Part shown: positions 1 to 10,496 of the stretch, one piece after another
Position numbering within the stretch: the stretch's first letter is position 1
Layout of the letters: each line of letters begins with the position of its first letter
NCBI GenBank assembly: GCA_015501595.1
Contig: JADNRX010000101.1
Span: 90,852-154,851, forward strand
DNA from: Hymenopellis radicata
Lineage: Eukaryota; Basidiomycota; Agaricomycetes; Agaricales; Physalacriaceae
Length of the DNA stretch: 64,000 nt
Direction of reading: 5' to 3'
Translations under genes and position numbers: made by a program
Notes under the pieces: generated by a model
The model's database searches: none
What the model saw: the letters and a program-made list of their open reading frames with translations, nothing else
What the model was told of the DNA's origin: nothing

Positions 1-3000
1 CTCCTTGCCCTTCCCCTTGCCTCTAGTATCCTTGAGAAAATTTTAATCTCGTGCGAATACCATCAAAAGTGAACGACTTACCGCATTCATCCCCACGGCA
101 TATGTAGCCTCGATACTGCGTCCCCATACGCCCAGGACCTCACCGCTACCCTGCTCTCCCAAGACGTTGAGCGCAAGTACAGGATTGTAGAGCAGGCAAT
201 TGACGAGGACGAGCAGCGCCCCGAGCCTCAGCGCTGGCGTCTCGGCGGCCGAAAGCGTGCGTAGAGTCGTGGTTAGGATGGTGGGTATGAACTACCCATT
301 CATCAACGTCTGATAACCTAGGACATGAATCGACACACCTCATCAACCCCGCCTCGCAGGTTAAGTAACACGCTCTCGATGAGCTTGCAGCCACACACAC
401 GGTCGTTCTCCCCCAGATGCGTGTTGGTCTGTGCCGTCACATACATGTCGGCCAGCGCCTGCTTGTATGTGTACGAGCTCTGCTGCGAGAAGACAGCGGA
501 GGGCGAGAGGATGTGCGCAGAACCAAAGGATACAAAGTTGTCCAGTGAGGGAAGCATTTCTACAAACACATTTGAGGAACTTGAGCAACAAAGTAAAAGA
601 GATATTAACCTTCCAAGTAGTCAACAGCATACCCACCAGCCCCGGTGGTATCGCCGCAAAAAGCCTCCCATGTGAGCTCGAAGATGCGCCACATCGGTGG
701 GGGACGCTGCGCAATTTGAACGTTAGGCTATCTACGAGGTCATACATGGAGTCAAAGAGGTCTAAATCAATGTCAGTTGACTGTCCTATGTGATAATCAG
801 AGGAGACATACCAAGGCACCGCCCCTCCAGCGTCAATATCACTACAGGTGTGACGACGCCGGCGATCTCTATAAGCACCTGCGGCGCACCCTCCACACTC
901 GACACGACCGTCCACAGCGTCTTCGCGACGCCCATCGCCGCGAATGTCTTGTCGTCATCCGCATCAACTTCCGCAACAGAGCCTGCTTGCACATATCAAT
1001 CAAAAATTCTAGTCGGAAGAGCAGAGAAAACGACTGACCAGCTACACCACCCACAACCTCGTTGACTAGCCGTGCGTACCCCTCACACAGCTTCCCACAT
1101 AGTTCAACGCTAAACGGTAGCAGGGCGTCGCCATACGTGTCCACAAGGTGCTCCAAGGAAGCGTTCAGTACGTCCAAATCCGATTCCGCGGAGAGTGCGA
1201 GGAGCGACGTGACAAGGGTCCAAGGCGCGGCTGCAGAGCTGTGCGCACCGCTACAGATTATATCAATACCGTACCTCGGGAGAAAGAAATTAAATGAAAG
1301 ACGCACTTTCAAACATCCTCGTTCCTTCCCCGACCGCCAACACACAGTTACAGCGGACCGCCCAGTCTCCATCCTCCATTAGTACCCACATTCTCTCGAA
1401 GCATGTCTCCAAATTGCCGCTGGCTAAGACCAGCCCGTGCTTCACCAACGTTCCCACCACCTCGCAAGCTATCGCTCGCACCCACCCTTCCGGAGCCGCC
1501 AGCGCTGGTACGACATGTGCCATCACGAATTCCTCCAGCTTTCCCGATGCATCGCCGTCCGGCGCGAGCTTCGGATGCCGCATGATCCAAGGACCAAGCG
1601 CCGCGATAGCGTTCAGGGCGCCAAACCGTCGGCTGGGATTTTGCAGTACGGTAGGGTCTTGGAGTACGCCCATCAGGTACCGACTACATCCTCAAAACAC
1701 GCCTTGGTGCGGTTAGAGACGAGGGAAATGAGGAACGTTGTTGCAGCCGAGACTGCAGATTGCCAGCCTAAAGGATTATGATTAATTGATAGCTGCGATC
1801 TCGCTAGGAGAGCACTTACCCCCACCACCATCGCCTCCAGTGTAATCGTCCACGCCTACCCGGACGTAGTCCACTGGATCGCTCTCCCAAAGTTGCTGGC
1901 GTTCTGGCGTGAATGAGAGTAGTGGGAACACGAACGCTGAGACTAATGATGCGACATGCGGCTTGAGGAGCGCCCAAGTCGATGCTGGTTTGATACTAGA
2001 ATAGTTCATGAGTACCTATAAGCCAGGATGTATAACAACACTCACCACTCGTTAAAGAATGTGAAGACATGATACTGGCATTTTTCACTCATCCAGCCCT
2101 CACCCTGGACAAGGCGGTCGACCTATGGAGATGCGTTAGATCAGTAATAAGGAAATAAGACAAGGGAATACCTGCGCCAAATATGTGCTCAAAATCTCGG
2201 GAGCAAACGCATCCACGAAATGCGCAGCAAACGCTCCGTAATTTTTTTTCAGAGCACCTGGGAGTTGTGATGGGTTTCCGTAGCGGTGGAATAGCCGTCC
2301 CAGAATCGCATAGGCCCACTTTTTTGCCGCCCACCACTCGCTATCTACACGCTGATCGGGAGCTACGCCACTATTCAGACTCAAGAACGCGAGCATAATG
2401 CAAAGCACTGACCAATCCACGCCAAATCCAGACCCACAACCCCAAACAAGAGTCGGCCCCAAGGGACAAGGCTTTCTGCGCTCCTTTGATGGTCGCTAAG
2501 GCCCAGCGCCGTGGATGTTTTGTACGTCTTGAGAAGAATATGGAGAAGCTCGGCCTGATCTTCAGTCCGTCCTTGGCCTGGCGAGTTTGAGAATGAGATA
2601 TGGAATCAAATAAGCAAACTGACCTCCTCTAGCGCCCTCAAGCACACTCTCCCCGATGCGAACAAGCGCGGGGAAGGTAGCCTCTACAACACCCACCAAG
2701 ACCTTCTGGTCGGCGACGTAGCGGAACGCCCGCACGGCTTCTAGGATGCCAACCAGACCAGCGCGTACGTCGCGCGTATTGCTGGCGCCGAGCAGTGCCG
2801 TAATCGTCGGCAGAAAGGCAGGGTATGCGGCTGGGAAATCGTTGGCGAGGACCGACTTGAGCGTGGATTGGAGCTGGAGACGGAGGGGTCGGTCTGCAAG
2901 CAATCAATCAGCAGCGACGAGATAATATAGACCGGAACGCACCTATGCCACTGGCGATGAGGCCGACCAAGCTTCCGCGTAGAGCCTCCTTGTCCGGCTC

Positions 3001-3339
3001 GCCTAGTGGGTTGTCATCTGGTTCTACTGCAAGGAAATCAATAAAACGTGATAACTGGCGACGGAACGACGGACTGGGCGCGTAATGGGTAAAGACCCGG
3101 TTCTTGATGAACACGACGCATGACTGGCGCGTGGCTCTGCATAGTGGGGTTAGCGTTGGCGAAGGGAATTAGATGGGCACGCACGGATCGACACCCTCGG
3201 TCCGTACAATGTCGAGGAGCGCGGTGATGAGGCCAGGTTGGGCGGATATCGTGCGCACCTCGCGCTCCGCCGCCGTGCGCACGTTCGCGTCCGGGCTTAG
3301 TGTCGCGCCAAACAGCGCTGCGAGTGTAGGCAAGTCCAT
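1..3339 (-). CDS. Importin-7/8-type karyopherin (Sxm1/Nmd5 family), partial
   Basis: This is a nuclear transport receptor of the importin-beta superfamily that would carry cargo through the nuclear pore under Ran control. The start ATG (3339) opens with MDLPTLAALFGATLSPDANV and an AAERE stretch, the usual N-terminal HEAT/Ran-binding region. Later exons read as helical HEAT-repeat sequence, for example RQSCVVFIKNRV and KWAYAILGRLFHRYGN. Near 1290-1673 comes a long exon with FGALNAIAALGP and EVVGTLVKHG. The coding region is split by short introns; a donor GTGCGT follows exon 1, and another donor lies at about 77-82. The C-terminal part lies beyond the left edge. I see no obvious disabling change. 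The family call is firm; which yeast paralogue it matches (Sxm1 or Nmd5) cannot be told by eye. Confidence 0.85.
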
Positions 3340-4025
3340 CTGCGGTTTCGTTAGCCGTGCGACGAAAGGTTAAACGCCAAAGTTAAGGATAAATGTATGT
3401 GTGAGGGAAAATGCAGATGGGATCGCGATAATAATAATGTCGGCGAAAAACGCACCTCTTGGCTCTTTTATAGCTCGTTTTCGCTGGTCAAAGGCTCGTT
3501 TCTGCGATGAAAACCTTTTGTTGGTCTTTATGTAGCCCGCCTGAAAGGCTCTTTTGCCTTTATCCTCGTGCGTGGTGATGGAGATGGAAAAAAAATAGTG
3601 ACCGTCACGATCATCGGATCTCCGTGACTCCACGTGCTCGAGTCACCCCGCGCGCGATCCGGAGTAGGCGCTACACATGCGATGACAAGGAGAGCGCGAT
3701 TAGTACTAGCGGATGGAGCAGGCAATTCAAGGATGAAGAAGGGCGTCCCGCTCCACAACAAAAAGGGCGAATAGACCATGGTGGTCGTGAAGTAAAGGGA
3801 CGTGTCGCCGTTTCTGAACAAAACAGGAACCCTAACCCTATTCGCTCCCTAAACCGGGAAGTCGCGCTGCATCTTATCCACGACCACCACCACGAGCAAT
3901 GGCTTTCAGCACGGGGTAGCCACCCTCCAACCAACGAAAGATCTCTGCAATAAATGCTATGCATCCTACTTCTGCTACCTCATTTCCCCTGTCCCTCGAA
4001 GGACGAAACATGCGAACGTCATCTG
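3340..4025. promoter_or_regulatory. Upstream region of the importin gene with short repeated motif
   Basis: No gene is supported here. The stretch next to the importin start holds four imperfect copies of GGCTC(G/T)TTT on the + strand at 3461, 3472, 3490 and 3544, which read AAAAGAGCC or AAACGAGCC toward the importin gene. A two-unit telomere-like sequence, AACCCTAACCCTA, lies at 3829-3841. Both could be promoter elements of the minus-strand importin gene; this is inference from position and repetition. Confidence 0.35.
3829..3842 (+). promoter_or_regulatory. Telobox-like CCCTAACCCTA site
   Basis: Two consecutive CCCTAA units, AACCCTAACCCTA, are followed a few bases later by CCCTAAACC. The fungal telomere repeat is TTAGGG. 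Short internal copies (ARCCCTAA) bind Tbf1-type factors in fungi and often lie in promoters of highly expressed genes. It lies about 490 bp upstream of the importin start. Confidence 0.35.
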
Positions 4026-4268
4026 TGGCGCAGTTGATCTCCTAGTCAATTGAACTCGTTTGTGCCTTGGTGAGTCCTCTGGTTATTATTCCATTCTTAA
4101 TGTGTATCAGCGCATGTTGACCATCTGCCCGTCGCTCCATAGATGCTGCTGTTGAAATGGAGAACACTGCCTCCTTCCCTTGTTCTCTACGTGCGACTAC
4201 GGTGATAGCCGAGTAGGCCATCTGTGTATAAAACACAAGAACTTCGTGATTTTTCTCCCCCTTCCATC
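3980..4268 (+). promoter_or_regulatory. Duplicated promoter region (copy 1) with TATA box
   Basis: This segment resembles 5515-5804, upstream of the next gene. Shared blocks include CGAAACATG, TCTGTGGCGCAGTTGATCT, GATGCTG(CTG)TTGAAA, TTGTTCTC and GCCGAGTA, in the same order. It ends with a TATA box (TATAAAA, 4227-4233) 42 bp before the ATG at 4269, so the 5' leader must be very short. The coding regions downstream of the two copies are not related, so a promoter segment was copied onto another gene, or the two genes share an ancestral segment. Confidence 0.5.
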
Positions 4269-5243
4269 ATGTCCCCGCTGACAAACAGGTCCACGCTAGT
4301 CCGAACCACGATCATCACCATAGTAGCCGGGATGAAGAGGGACGAGGCGGAGCTCTACAAAATACTACAGATTCAGAACACGCCGACATTTCGGCGAGAG
4401 TTATGCTCTGGTTATCCGGGCTTAGTCCAGTTGAAAACATGGAAGTCATGGAAGACAAGGAAGACTGGGAAGACAGGGAAAACAGGGAAAACAGTAAAGA
4501 CACTGGTAAGTCGGCTCTACGCCACGTTCTGACAAGGGTTTCTGACGTGCCACTGCGTAGTGGTTCTTCAGACACCGAGCTGCGATGAATACAAAAAAGG
4601 ATACGCAGATTCAGAATGGCTTCCCTGTGCGGCAAGCATCTTGTTATCGATCGATGCAACGCTGCTCATAATGCCGATTAGGTCCGCCTCCCCCAGTCTT
4701 GAACAAATTACTGCAAAGAGGGGAGGTTCACTTCCGTACTCCATCCGGTGTCGATGAGAAGAAGCTCGCTATCCGATTTGACATCTCCAAGAATCCTAAG
4801 CACAGATGCATTCAACAGTGGGACGCGGCTAGAGGACGATATGTCGATCTCACCCCGCAGACTGGCGCGTGTCAGTATCCCCAGACACCGTCGTTAAAGC
4901 CATGATACTGTACATGCCTCATAGTTCGTTTGCACGTGGGGACGAGGTGTGTGTCTTCCACCGCGACGGAGTGTGGCTAGACGACGTCATCCAGGCTATC
5001 TACGACATGTACGACCGGGACCTCAGCTTCGAGGACCTAATGACGTATGCCAGCATTATCAGGACGAAATCGTTCCGACAGCAGTTCAATAAGAGATACG
5101 AGACATCGAAGAATTCGGATGAGGGCTACTACAAGCATATCGACTTGTTACAAGGAAATGTATTCTTCGGGGGCTTGGAGCATTTCGCTTTCGAGAGGTG
5201 GTGGATAACTGTAGTGGAGAACCCCCCGAATGAGCTACGTTAG
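4269..5243 (+). pseudogene. Truncated, frameshifted copy of the DUF6699-like gene at 21.8-23.7 kb
   Basis: Several blocks match the fuller gene at 21794-23706: the region around GKSALRHVLTRVSD, the intron at about 4624-4680 (GTGCGG...ATTAG), then EVHFRTPSGVD, KLAIRFDISKNP, WDAARGRYVDLT, VVKAMILYMPH, and a C-terminal block ending ENPPNELR. The middle exons of the fuller gene (its proline-rich and lysine-rich parts) are missing. A single-base loss near 4850-4870, where the other copy has CACCCTCGGAGACTGG and this one CACCCCGCAGACTGG, shifts the frame between the WDAARGRY and SPDTVVKAM segments. A short purine-rich repeat at 4440-4505 adds an acidic run of KED/WED/REN units absent from the other copy. 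The final exon ends at TAG 5241-5243 without the short last exon of the intact copy. Confidence 0.6.
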
Positions 5244-5514
5244 AGTACTTACTTCATTATCATTTGCAATCCATTATTGCTTCTGATTAACTTCCTTTGA
5301 CTTGTCCACCACCCCACGTCCGCTGTCGAAGTACAACAGCGTCGGTAACCTAGTGGATCCAAGTACAGCTGTTAAATGAGGCCCGTCTCGGCGAGCCAGC
5401 GAGATCGAATGCATGCGAATCGCCACAATGGTCGGTTGAAGCACCGTCGCTGGTCAACCTGGGGCTCGGAGTCATCTGACAATACATCTTCTCCTTTCTA
5501 ACGTCCTTTCGAGC
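5244..5514. other. 3' flank duplicated with that of the 21.8-23.7 kb gene
   Basis: No gene. The blocks TTATCATTTGCAATCC, TTTGACTTGTCCACCAC and GTCTCGGCGAGC find counterparts in the same order at about 23808-24050, so the duplication of the DUF6699-like gene includes several hundred bases of 3' flank. In the other locus the GTCTCGGCGAGC block lies inside a minus-strand open frame. Confidence 0.4.
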
Positions 5515-5804
5515 TTCCTTTCCCCCACGAAACATGGTACTCGCTTCTGTGGCGCAGTTGATCTACTCAACGAGGCTCGCGACACCTTGACAACCGCTTC
5601 CTCCGTTATCGGATACTCGGTGTACATCAACACATGTCCTACATTTTCCTCGGCGCTTCTAAAATGATGCTGTTGAAACCGATAACAGCCTCTGCATTCT
5701 TGCCTTTGTTCTCAGCGCGCGGCCGCTGATCGCCGAGTACGCCCCCATATGTATAAAAGGCAGGATCACTTCTGTGGCTTTCTTCACAACCTACACCCAT
5801 CCTC
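5515..5804 (+). promoter_or_regulatory. Duplicated promoter region (copy 2) with TATA box
   Basis: Counterpart of 3980-4268. A strong TATA box (GTATAAAAGG, TATAAAA at 5752-5758) precedes the ATG at 5805 by 47 bases. The CTGTGGCGCAGTTGATCT block near 5545-5565 and the GATGCTGTTGAAA block at about 5668 match copy 1. Confidence 0.5.
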
Positions 5805-6578
5805 ATGCCAGCCGACAACCTTCCCAACGTCCGCGAGACAGTCGCTGAAGTGCTCTCTGAGGTTCTTGAAGCACTGAAGACAGCCTACTTTTCGGAGACT
5901 GCTGACGATAATGATATTATTCCGGTATATCTACGATCCCCTACGAAAATCCACGAGTCCTTCACGCCCGAACTCTCCTTCCCGGTTATATTTTCAATCT
6001 CGCAGGAGGCTGTCACTGGCGAGCGCCCGTCTAATGCGCGTAGTTACAAAGCGTTGCGGCATTTTACGGGTACGTCATTATCCACCTCGCCTGTAGCTCT
6101 CCCGGCCTGACTTCAAACACCTTTCACCTAAATAGACCCATCGGACAAACAGGAACTTCTAGGCCAATACGTCGACTTCGAGTTGCCAGCTAGGTCTTCC
6201 AACATCATTCTACCCCATTGGCACATCCTACAAGGGATCATCGCCTCTTTGAAGACTCCCGGGCCAGATATACAGGTCCAAAACTTGAAGGTCAAAAGAA
6301 AAAATGTCACGAACGGTGGTCATGACAAGGAAGGAGGCATAGCTGTGATTGTCGTGAATGAAAATGACTTGTCACAGAAGCTGGATACGATCGCATGGGT
6401 TCCCCCGGAAGGCAAACTGGCCTGCCCTGCGTGCCCAAGGATCGCGTCTGTCCCAATGTGGGGCAAGCAGGTCCGAGGGGTGTGCCGCAAATGTCGGCAC
6501 AAGGGTATTAAACCGCCGACGATGGAGAGGACTATGGAGATTTACAGGCAGTACTTCGAAGACGAAGAAGTCCAATAA
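5805..6578 (+). CDS. Small protein with C-terminal four-cysteine zinc ribbon, unknown function
   Basis: There are two exons. Exon 1 runs from the ATG at 5805 to about 6069, then an intron GTACGT...AAATAG (about 6070-6135), and exon 2 ends at TAA 6576-6578. The product is about 235 residues. The N-terminal half is acidic and helical (NVRETVAEVLSEVLEALKTA). The C-terminal part has CPAC and CRKC about 18 residues apart, the layout of a zinc ribbon, followed by a basic HKG segment and an acidic tail (YFEDEEVQ). I recognise no family. A second gene at 8900-9554 has the same order: helical start, a middle block with a short basic strand, and a terminal CxxC...CxxC pair, so the two are probably diverged paralogues. 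Splicing keeps the frame and I see no lesion. Confidence 0.6.
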
Positions 6579-7079
6579 TTCCTCTACTCTGTACGTACCC
6601 AATATCTTCAATTGGTAGTTCAATTTCATCCGAGCGAGGACGCAGAGAGAAACCGTCATGTAGAGGTAATATAGCGCTGTCGTGTTCAATTCAGGATAAT
6701 GCCTCGTATCTGACACCCTGAAAGTTATTGCTGCCACTAGTCAAAGATGGGCCACAATCAGAGGTTGGCGTAAAATCGTAGTTGATCAAGAGGCGAGAAC
6801 GTGAATTCGTTATGCGTTTTAACGTGCGCCACCGATACTATGCCTCCAATTGTACCATCACTAGTAGCTGAACCGGTTGGTGAGAATGAGGAGACGCTGG
6901 TGCATTGCCGAAATGTTCTTATCTGCAGGAGGCGCAGGACGTGGAAGAACAGGTTCAAGTCCTGCTGAGTCATTCAGATGACGGTCTGCGTAGCCCTAGA
7001 TTAGGGCTTCGATTGCCTTGCTCACCACCATCATCGTCTCCAGCGCCGCGCGCCATTTAGTTTCACGACCGACAACAAG
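6579..7079 (+). promoter_or_regulatory. Get4 upstream region, duplicated inverted at about 10.5-10.79 kb
   Basis: From about 6745 to 7010 this matches the reverse complement of 10490-10793, for example AAAGATGGGCCAC, GTTGATCAAG, TTTTAACGTGCGCCAC and GACTCAGCAGGA read on the opposite strand. It holds an inverted-repeat site AGCCCTA-GAT-TAGGGCT (6993-7009) about 70 bp before the Get4 ATG. The site is kept in the second copy at 10498-10514. Confidence 0.6.
6993..7009. promoter_or_regulatory. Inverted TAGGGCT pair in the Get4 promoter
   Basis: Two perfect arms, AGCCCTA and TAGGGCT, are separated by three bases, 71 bp upstream of the Get4 start codon. The sequence resembles fungal Tbf1/telobox half-sites (ARCCCTAA) placed tail to tail. 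It is conserved in the inverted duplicate promoter (10498-10514) while much of the surrounding sequence has diverged. Confidence 0.4.
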
Positions 7080-8211
7080 ATGTCCTCCTCCCGCGCGTTG
7101 ACCACTATAATACCTCTCGTCGAGACATCGCCATATTCTGCGCACCAAAAGGCTAGGACATTCGCATCGCGCTACGTGCAACACGACCAGTACCCAGCCG
7201 CGATAGAAGTTTTGTTTGAGACGGCGAAGGAACTGTACAAAAAGGGCGAACAGGGCAGTGGGACGGATCTAGCCGTGTTTCTGGTAGATGTGTATGAAAA
7301 GGCGGGGATACGTTTGGATGGAGCGGGCGCGGACGAGATTAGAGGACGACTGACGCAGCTGATTGGACTCGCTGGTGCGTCCGGATCTTGGCGGAAAACG
7401 TTAGTGGACAAGTCTGTGGCGTGGAGCAGGAGTAATGGGGAATGGCCGCAAGGCGATGTCGGATTGCATACATATGTTGGCGAGGTTCTCATCCGTGGTG
7501 CGTAGCGGTGGTTTGCCTTTCGATGTTGGTCACCTCTAATCCCGCGTAGAAGGCCTCTACGATCAAGCCGAACCCTACCTTCTTGCTGCTGGGACACGCG
7601 ATGCTGCGCGCCTTCTCGCGGATACATACATTGCCTGGTCCTCATCCGCGAATCGTGGCCTCTTTGCACTGCGGGGTGTCCTTCCATATCTCCAGAACGG
7701 CAACATCGCAGCCGCACGCGCGTTCATATTGCTCTATGTTTCCAAGACCGAAACCTCATCGCCACCAAAGATCACAATAGACGCTACCACCGAATTCACG
7801 CCCTCCTCCGACCCGCTGCTGAACTTTGCCCAGCTCGCCGTTTTTACGTGTCAGCGTGCCGCCGGCGCTTCTAACAAAGTCATGCGGAGAGCTGGGTTCG
7901 CCTGTGCGGGACGTACCAGTCTCAATCTCCTGGCACAAACCCGCTAGCGCAGCCGGAAGTACGACGTACGCTTAATGAGATTGGCCAATTGTTCTTCGAT
8001 ATTCCTCCGCCTCGTGGTGCTGGGAATCCCATGGCGGATATGATGGGTGCGCTGTTTGGTGGCGCAGGAGCACCGTGAGTCCTTCGTGCGTCAAGTAACC
8101 CGCGATACTAATTTTCGGTGATAGGGAGGCGGAGCACCAGGGGGTGGTGCGGGAAAGCGTGTGTTAGCTCCAGCGCAGTTGCTTGTCGGTACCGGAAGTG
8201 GGCTGGATTAA
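7080..8211 (+). CDS. GET4: Get4-like protein (tail-anchored protein insertion), frameshifted
   Basis: Get4 bridges Get5/Sgt2 and the Get3 ATPase when tail-anchored proteins are delivered to the ER. Exon 1 (7080-7497) reads KARTFASRYVQHDQYPAAIE and ELYKKGEQGSGTDLAVFLVD, the typical alpha-solenoid start. Intron 7498-7549 follows, then a long exon with YDQAEPYLLAAGT, ADTYIAWSSSANRG, VLPYLQNGNIAAARAF and DPLLNFAQLAVFTCQRA. A one-base loss between 7886 and 7887 breaks the frame. The inverted copy at 10.2 kb has CGTGAGAGCTGGGT where this one has CGGAGAGCTGGGT. Past that point the proper frame continues (VRLCGTYQSQ, LNEIGQLFFDIPPPRGAG, MADMMGALFGG) to an intron at 8075-8124 and a last exon ending GLD-stop at 8209-8211. 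The last junction also needs one more base to stay in frame. Either this is a decayed gene or the consensus carries indel errors. Confidence 0.75.
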
Positions 8212-8899
8212 TTGTTTCTGAATACTTTTGGGTTCGAAGATGTACCATTACGCAAATTGGAACATGCGCATATCAAGGATCATGACCTTATCGATTCCCT
8301 CGTGGATGTGGATCCATCAGCCGCTACATGGACTGACAGGTGCCTATAGTAACACGTTACATAATACAATTGGTCGTAATGATTTGTTCCCTGCATATGT
8401 GGCGCACTGAAATGCCGCTCTAGCCAGATTCAACGAATCCAACCTCCTCTCTTCAGATATTCTCACAGAACCCGGCACTCACTCGCCCGCATTCGTGGAC
8501 ATTCTTCAAGACGCATAAGGAAACGTTCTTGTTTCCGAACATTCTCGAACAATCCTTATGCATCACGTCTTCCTTGCGGTGGGGATCCGCATCATTGCAT
8601 CATCTTATTGTTCTGCTGCATCGCACACGTTGCATTCTCTATCCATTCGGAGTCGGTGACAGAATGAATTGCGTAGTAATTATTTTCCGCGAGCTCCATT
8701 CTGTCAGAAGTGTCCGAGTCCTTGTTTACGCTCACCGCCTGCCTCTGCATGACTACGTACACGTGGGCAACACGCTCCGCACTGCCTTATTGTTCCAAGT
8801 TCCACGTTACATTCCTAGCATGCGGATCACCGATCAGCGACAGCAGGCCGGGTATAAAAGGATGCTGAGCCCTTGTCCCTTCTTCCACAACACCCCACC
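8212..8899 (+). other. Intergenic region upstream of the second zinc-ribbon gene, with TATA box
   Basis: I see no gene with confidence. A short open stretch just after Get4 (about 8230-8335) reads VPLRKLEHAHIKDHDLIDSL and then VDVDPSAATWTDR in one frame before stops. It could be a gene remnant of unknown kind. A strong TATA box (GGTATAAAAGG, TATAAAA at 8853-8859) lies 41 bp before the ATG at 8900. Confidence 0.35.
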
Positions 8900-9554
8900 A
8901 TGTTTGTCGGTATCTCTACGATTTTCGCAAAGGAGCTTGCCTCCATTGTTGTCGACCATAAGGCTGCTGCCGCTTCCAGCGAAGATTTGTCTCTGCTAGA
9001 GGGATCCTACAATATCGATGGCAAGTTGTACGAAATCACGCGAACGATTGAATCGAGCATCACCACTGGCACTGCGGGCTCCTGGAAACATGGCATATCA
9101 ACATGTGTTTTGGAAATGGTCAGCAAATGTGTTCCTGTGCATTATCCGTTATGAATCAGAACTGACTTGAGACAGTACCCATCTCACTGGCCGAGTTCCG
9201 AGTGTACGACGACGCGGAGTCTAAGACACTCAGCCTTGAGGAAATGGCTGCATGCCTTGTTGTCGCTTTGAAGCATCCGGACAAGCCTTTCAGGTATAGG
9301 CTCATTCAGTGCAGCGTCCGGGATCCCGAAGACTGGTTCCATATCTTCTGGCTCGGTGTCGCTATGAGTGGAGAGTCAGAAAACCCAGACAAAACCCAGA
9401 AGTCTTGCAGGTCATAACGAGTGAAGACGATTTGCTCTGCAGTCATTGTGGAAGCGAGATACAGTATTCCGAAATGGACACCTCTACTAGTGAGGTGGCA
9501 GACGACCTGTGCAGCCTTTGCACTATTTTAGCACTACTAAACTTTGCGGACTGA
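8900..9554 (+). CDS. Second small zinc-ribbon protein, unknown function
   Basis: The start ATG at 8900 follows CCACC and a TATA box. Exon 1 reads MFVGISTIFAKELASIVVDH and ends near 9131. A second exon (about 9176-9357) reads ISLAEFRVYDDAESKTLSLE and ALKHPDKPFRYRLIQCSV. A last exon from about 9413 reads ITSEDDLLCSHCGSEIQY and ends with CSLC plus about ten residues at TGA 9552-9554. Introns with GTGTTC...ACAG and GTCGCT...GCAG keep the frame, but their donors are weak, so exon limits are tentative. The terminal CSHC...CSLC pair parallels CPAC...CRKC in the gene at 5805-6578. No known family is recognised. Confidence 0.5.
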
Positions 9555-10117
9555 GCTGTATGTACTAGCAGTACTAATTCATGATGATAGAAATGATTGA
9601 CTTTGAATTGTGGCGTAGTCACCGGTAAACAGTCCGGTAAGTAGGAGTTCAGTAGTCAAGTCGCGGTGGCGAGGACAGCTGGTCGACCACATGCTCCTCA
9701 ATTGTTTCATTTGAATCATGAGGCTCGTAAATGTTAACTGACACCACGGTCTCTGAACGAGAATCCCTGTAACTGCCCAGACGATGGGACCCACTTCAAA
9801 TTCCAGTATGTCTTTAAGCTTAATGTGTAAGTAGGATTGAAGAGGCCCTCGAGACGCTTCGGGATGCACGAGGAATTCTGGTGTAAATGCTTGCATTTAC
9901 GAACGTTTCAAAGATACTTCGCCACGCGAACGCAGAGAGTGGGGTACGCGAGATGCTGGAAAATAGCATCGTTTTCCTCCTTAGAAGGCATGTCAAGCTG
10001 GAAAGTCGGCACAGCAACCGGCTCTGAAACGCGGGAGAGCTTGACACTCTCAGCGAGCGGCGCGCGGTCGGAAATATCGAGAATTCAACAAGACGTAAGC
10101 AAGTACGCACCCACTGG
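9555..10117 (-). other. Decayed sequence beside the inverted Get4 copy
   Basis: No gene can be supported. The minus strand has overlapping open frames of about 100-145 codons without recognisable domains; one begins near 10257 and includes part of the Get4 remnant in a wrong frame. Between about 9840 and 10090 the minus strand reads coding-like segments such as SKEENDAIFQHLAYP that are interrupted by stops. Confidence 0.25.
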
Positions 10118-10496
10118 TTAGCTGACCTTTGTAAGCGGGAGAACGGATAGCTCTTCATCTGGTCGGTACGTCCCGCAGAGGCGCACCCAGCTCTCACGCA
10201 CGACCTTGTTGGAAGCGCCGGCAGCACGCTGACATGTAAACACGGCCAGCTGAGCAAAATTCAGCAATGGGTCGGAGGAAGGCGTGTATTCGGTTGTAGC
10301 GTCTACTGTGATTTTTAGTGGAGATGAGGTTTCGGTCTTGAAAACATAGAGCAGTATGAATGCGCGCGTTCCCGCGATATTTCCATTCTGGAGATACGGA
10401 AGGACGCCGCGCCGCAAGGACACCGTGATTCTAGGATCCCAGGCAATGTATGTATCAGCGAGAGGGCGCGCCGTCCCAGGTTCAGAGCAAAGCTCG
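10118..10496 (-). pseudogene. Inverted, truncated Get4 copy
   Basis: The reverse strand repeats the Get4 segment equivalent to about 7590-7925 of the gene at 7080: VLPYLQNGNIAGTRAFILLY, TSSPLKITVDATTEYTPSSD, LLNFAQLAVFTCQRAAGASN, then VRESWVRLCGTYR. The 5' half including the start codon and first exon is missing: the promoter copy joins directly to sequence equivalent to about 7590. The frame runs out after PDEELSVLPLTKVS. Many synonymous differences from the first copy indicate an old duplication. This copy keeps the base that the longer copy has lost at 7886/7887. Confidence 0.75.
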
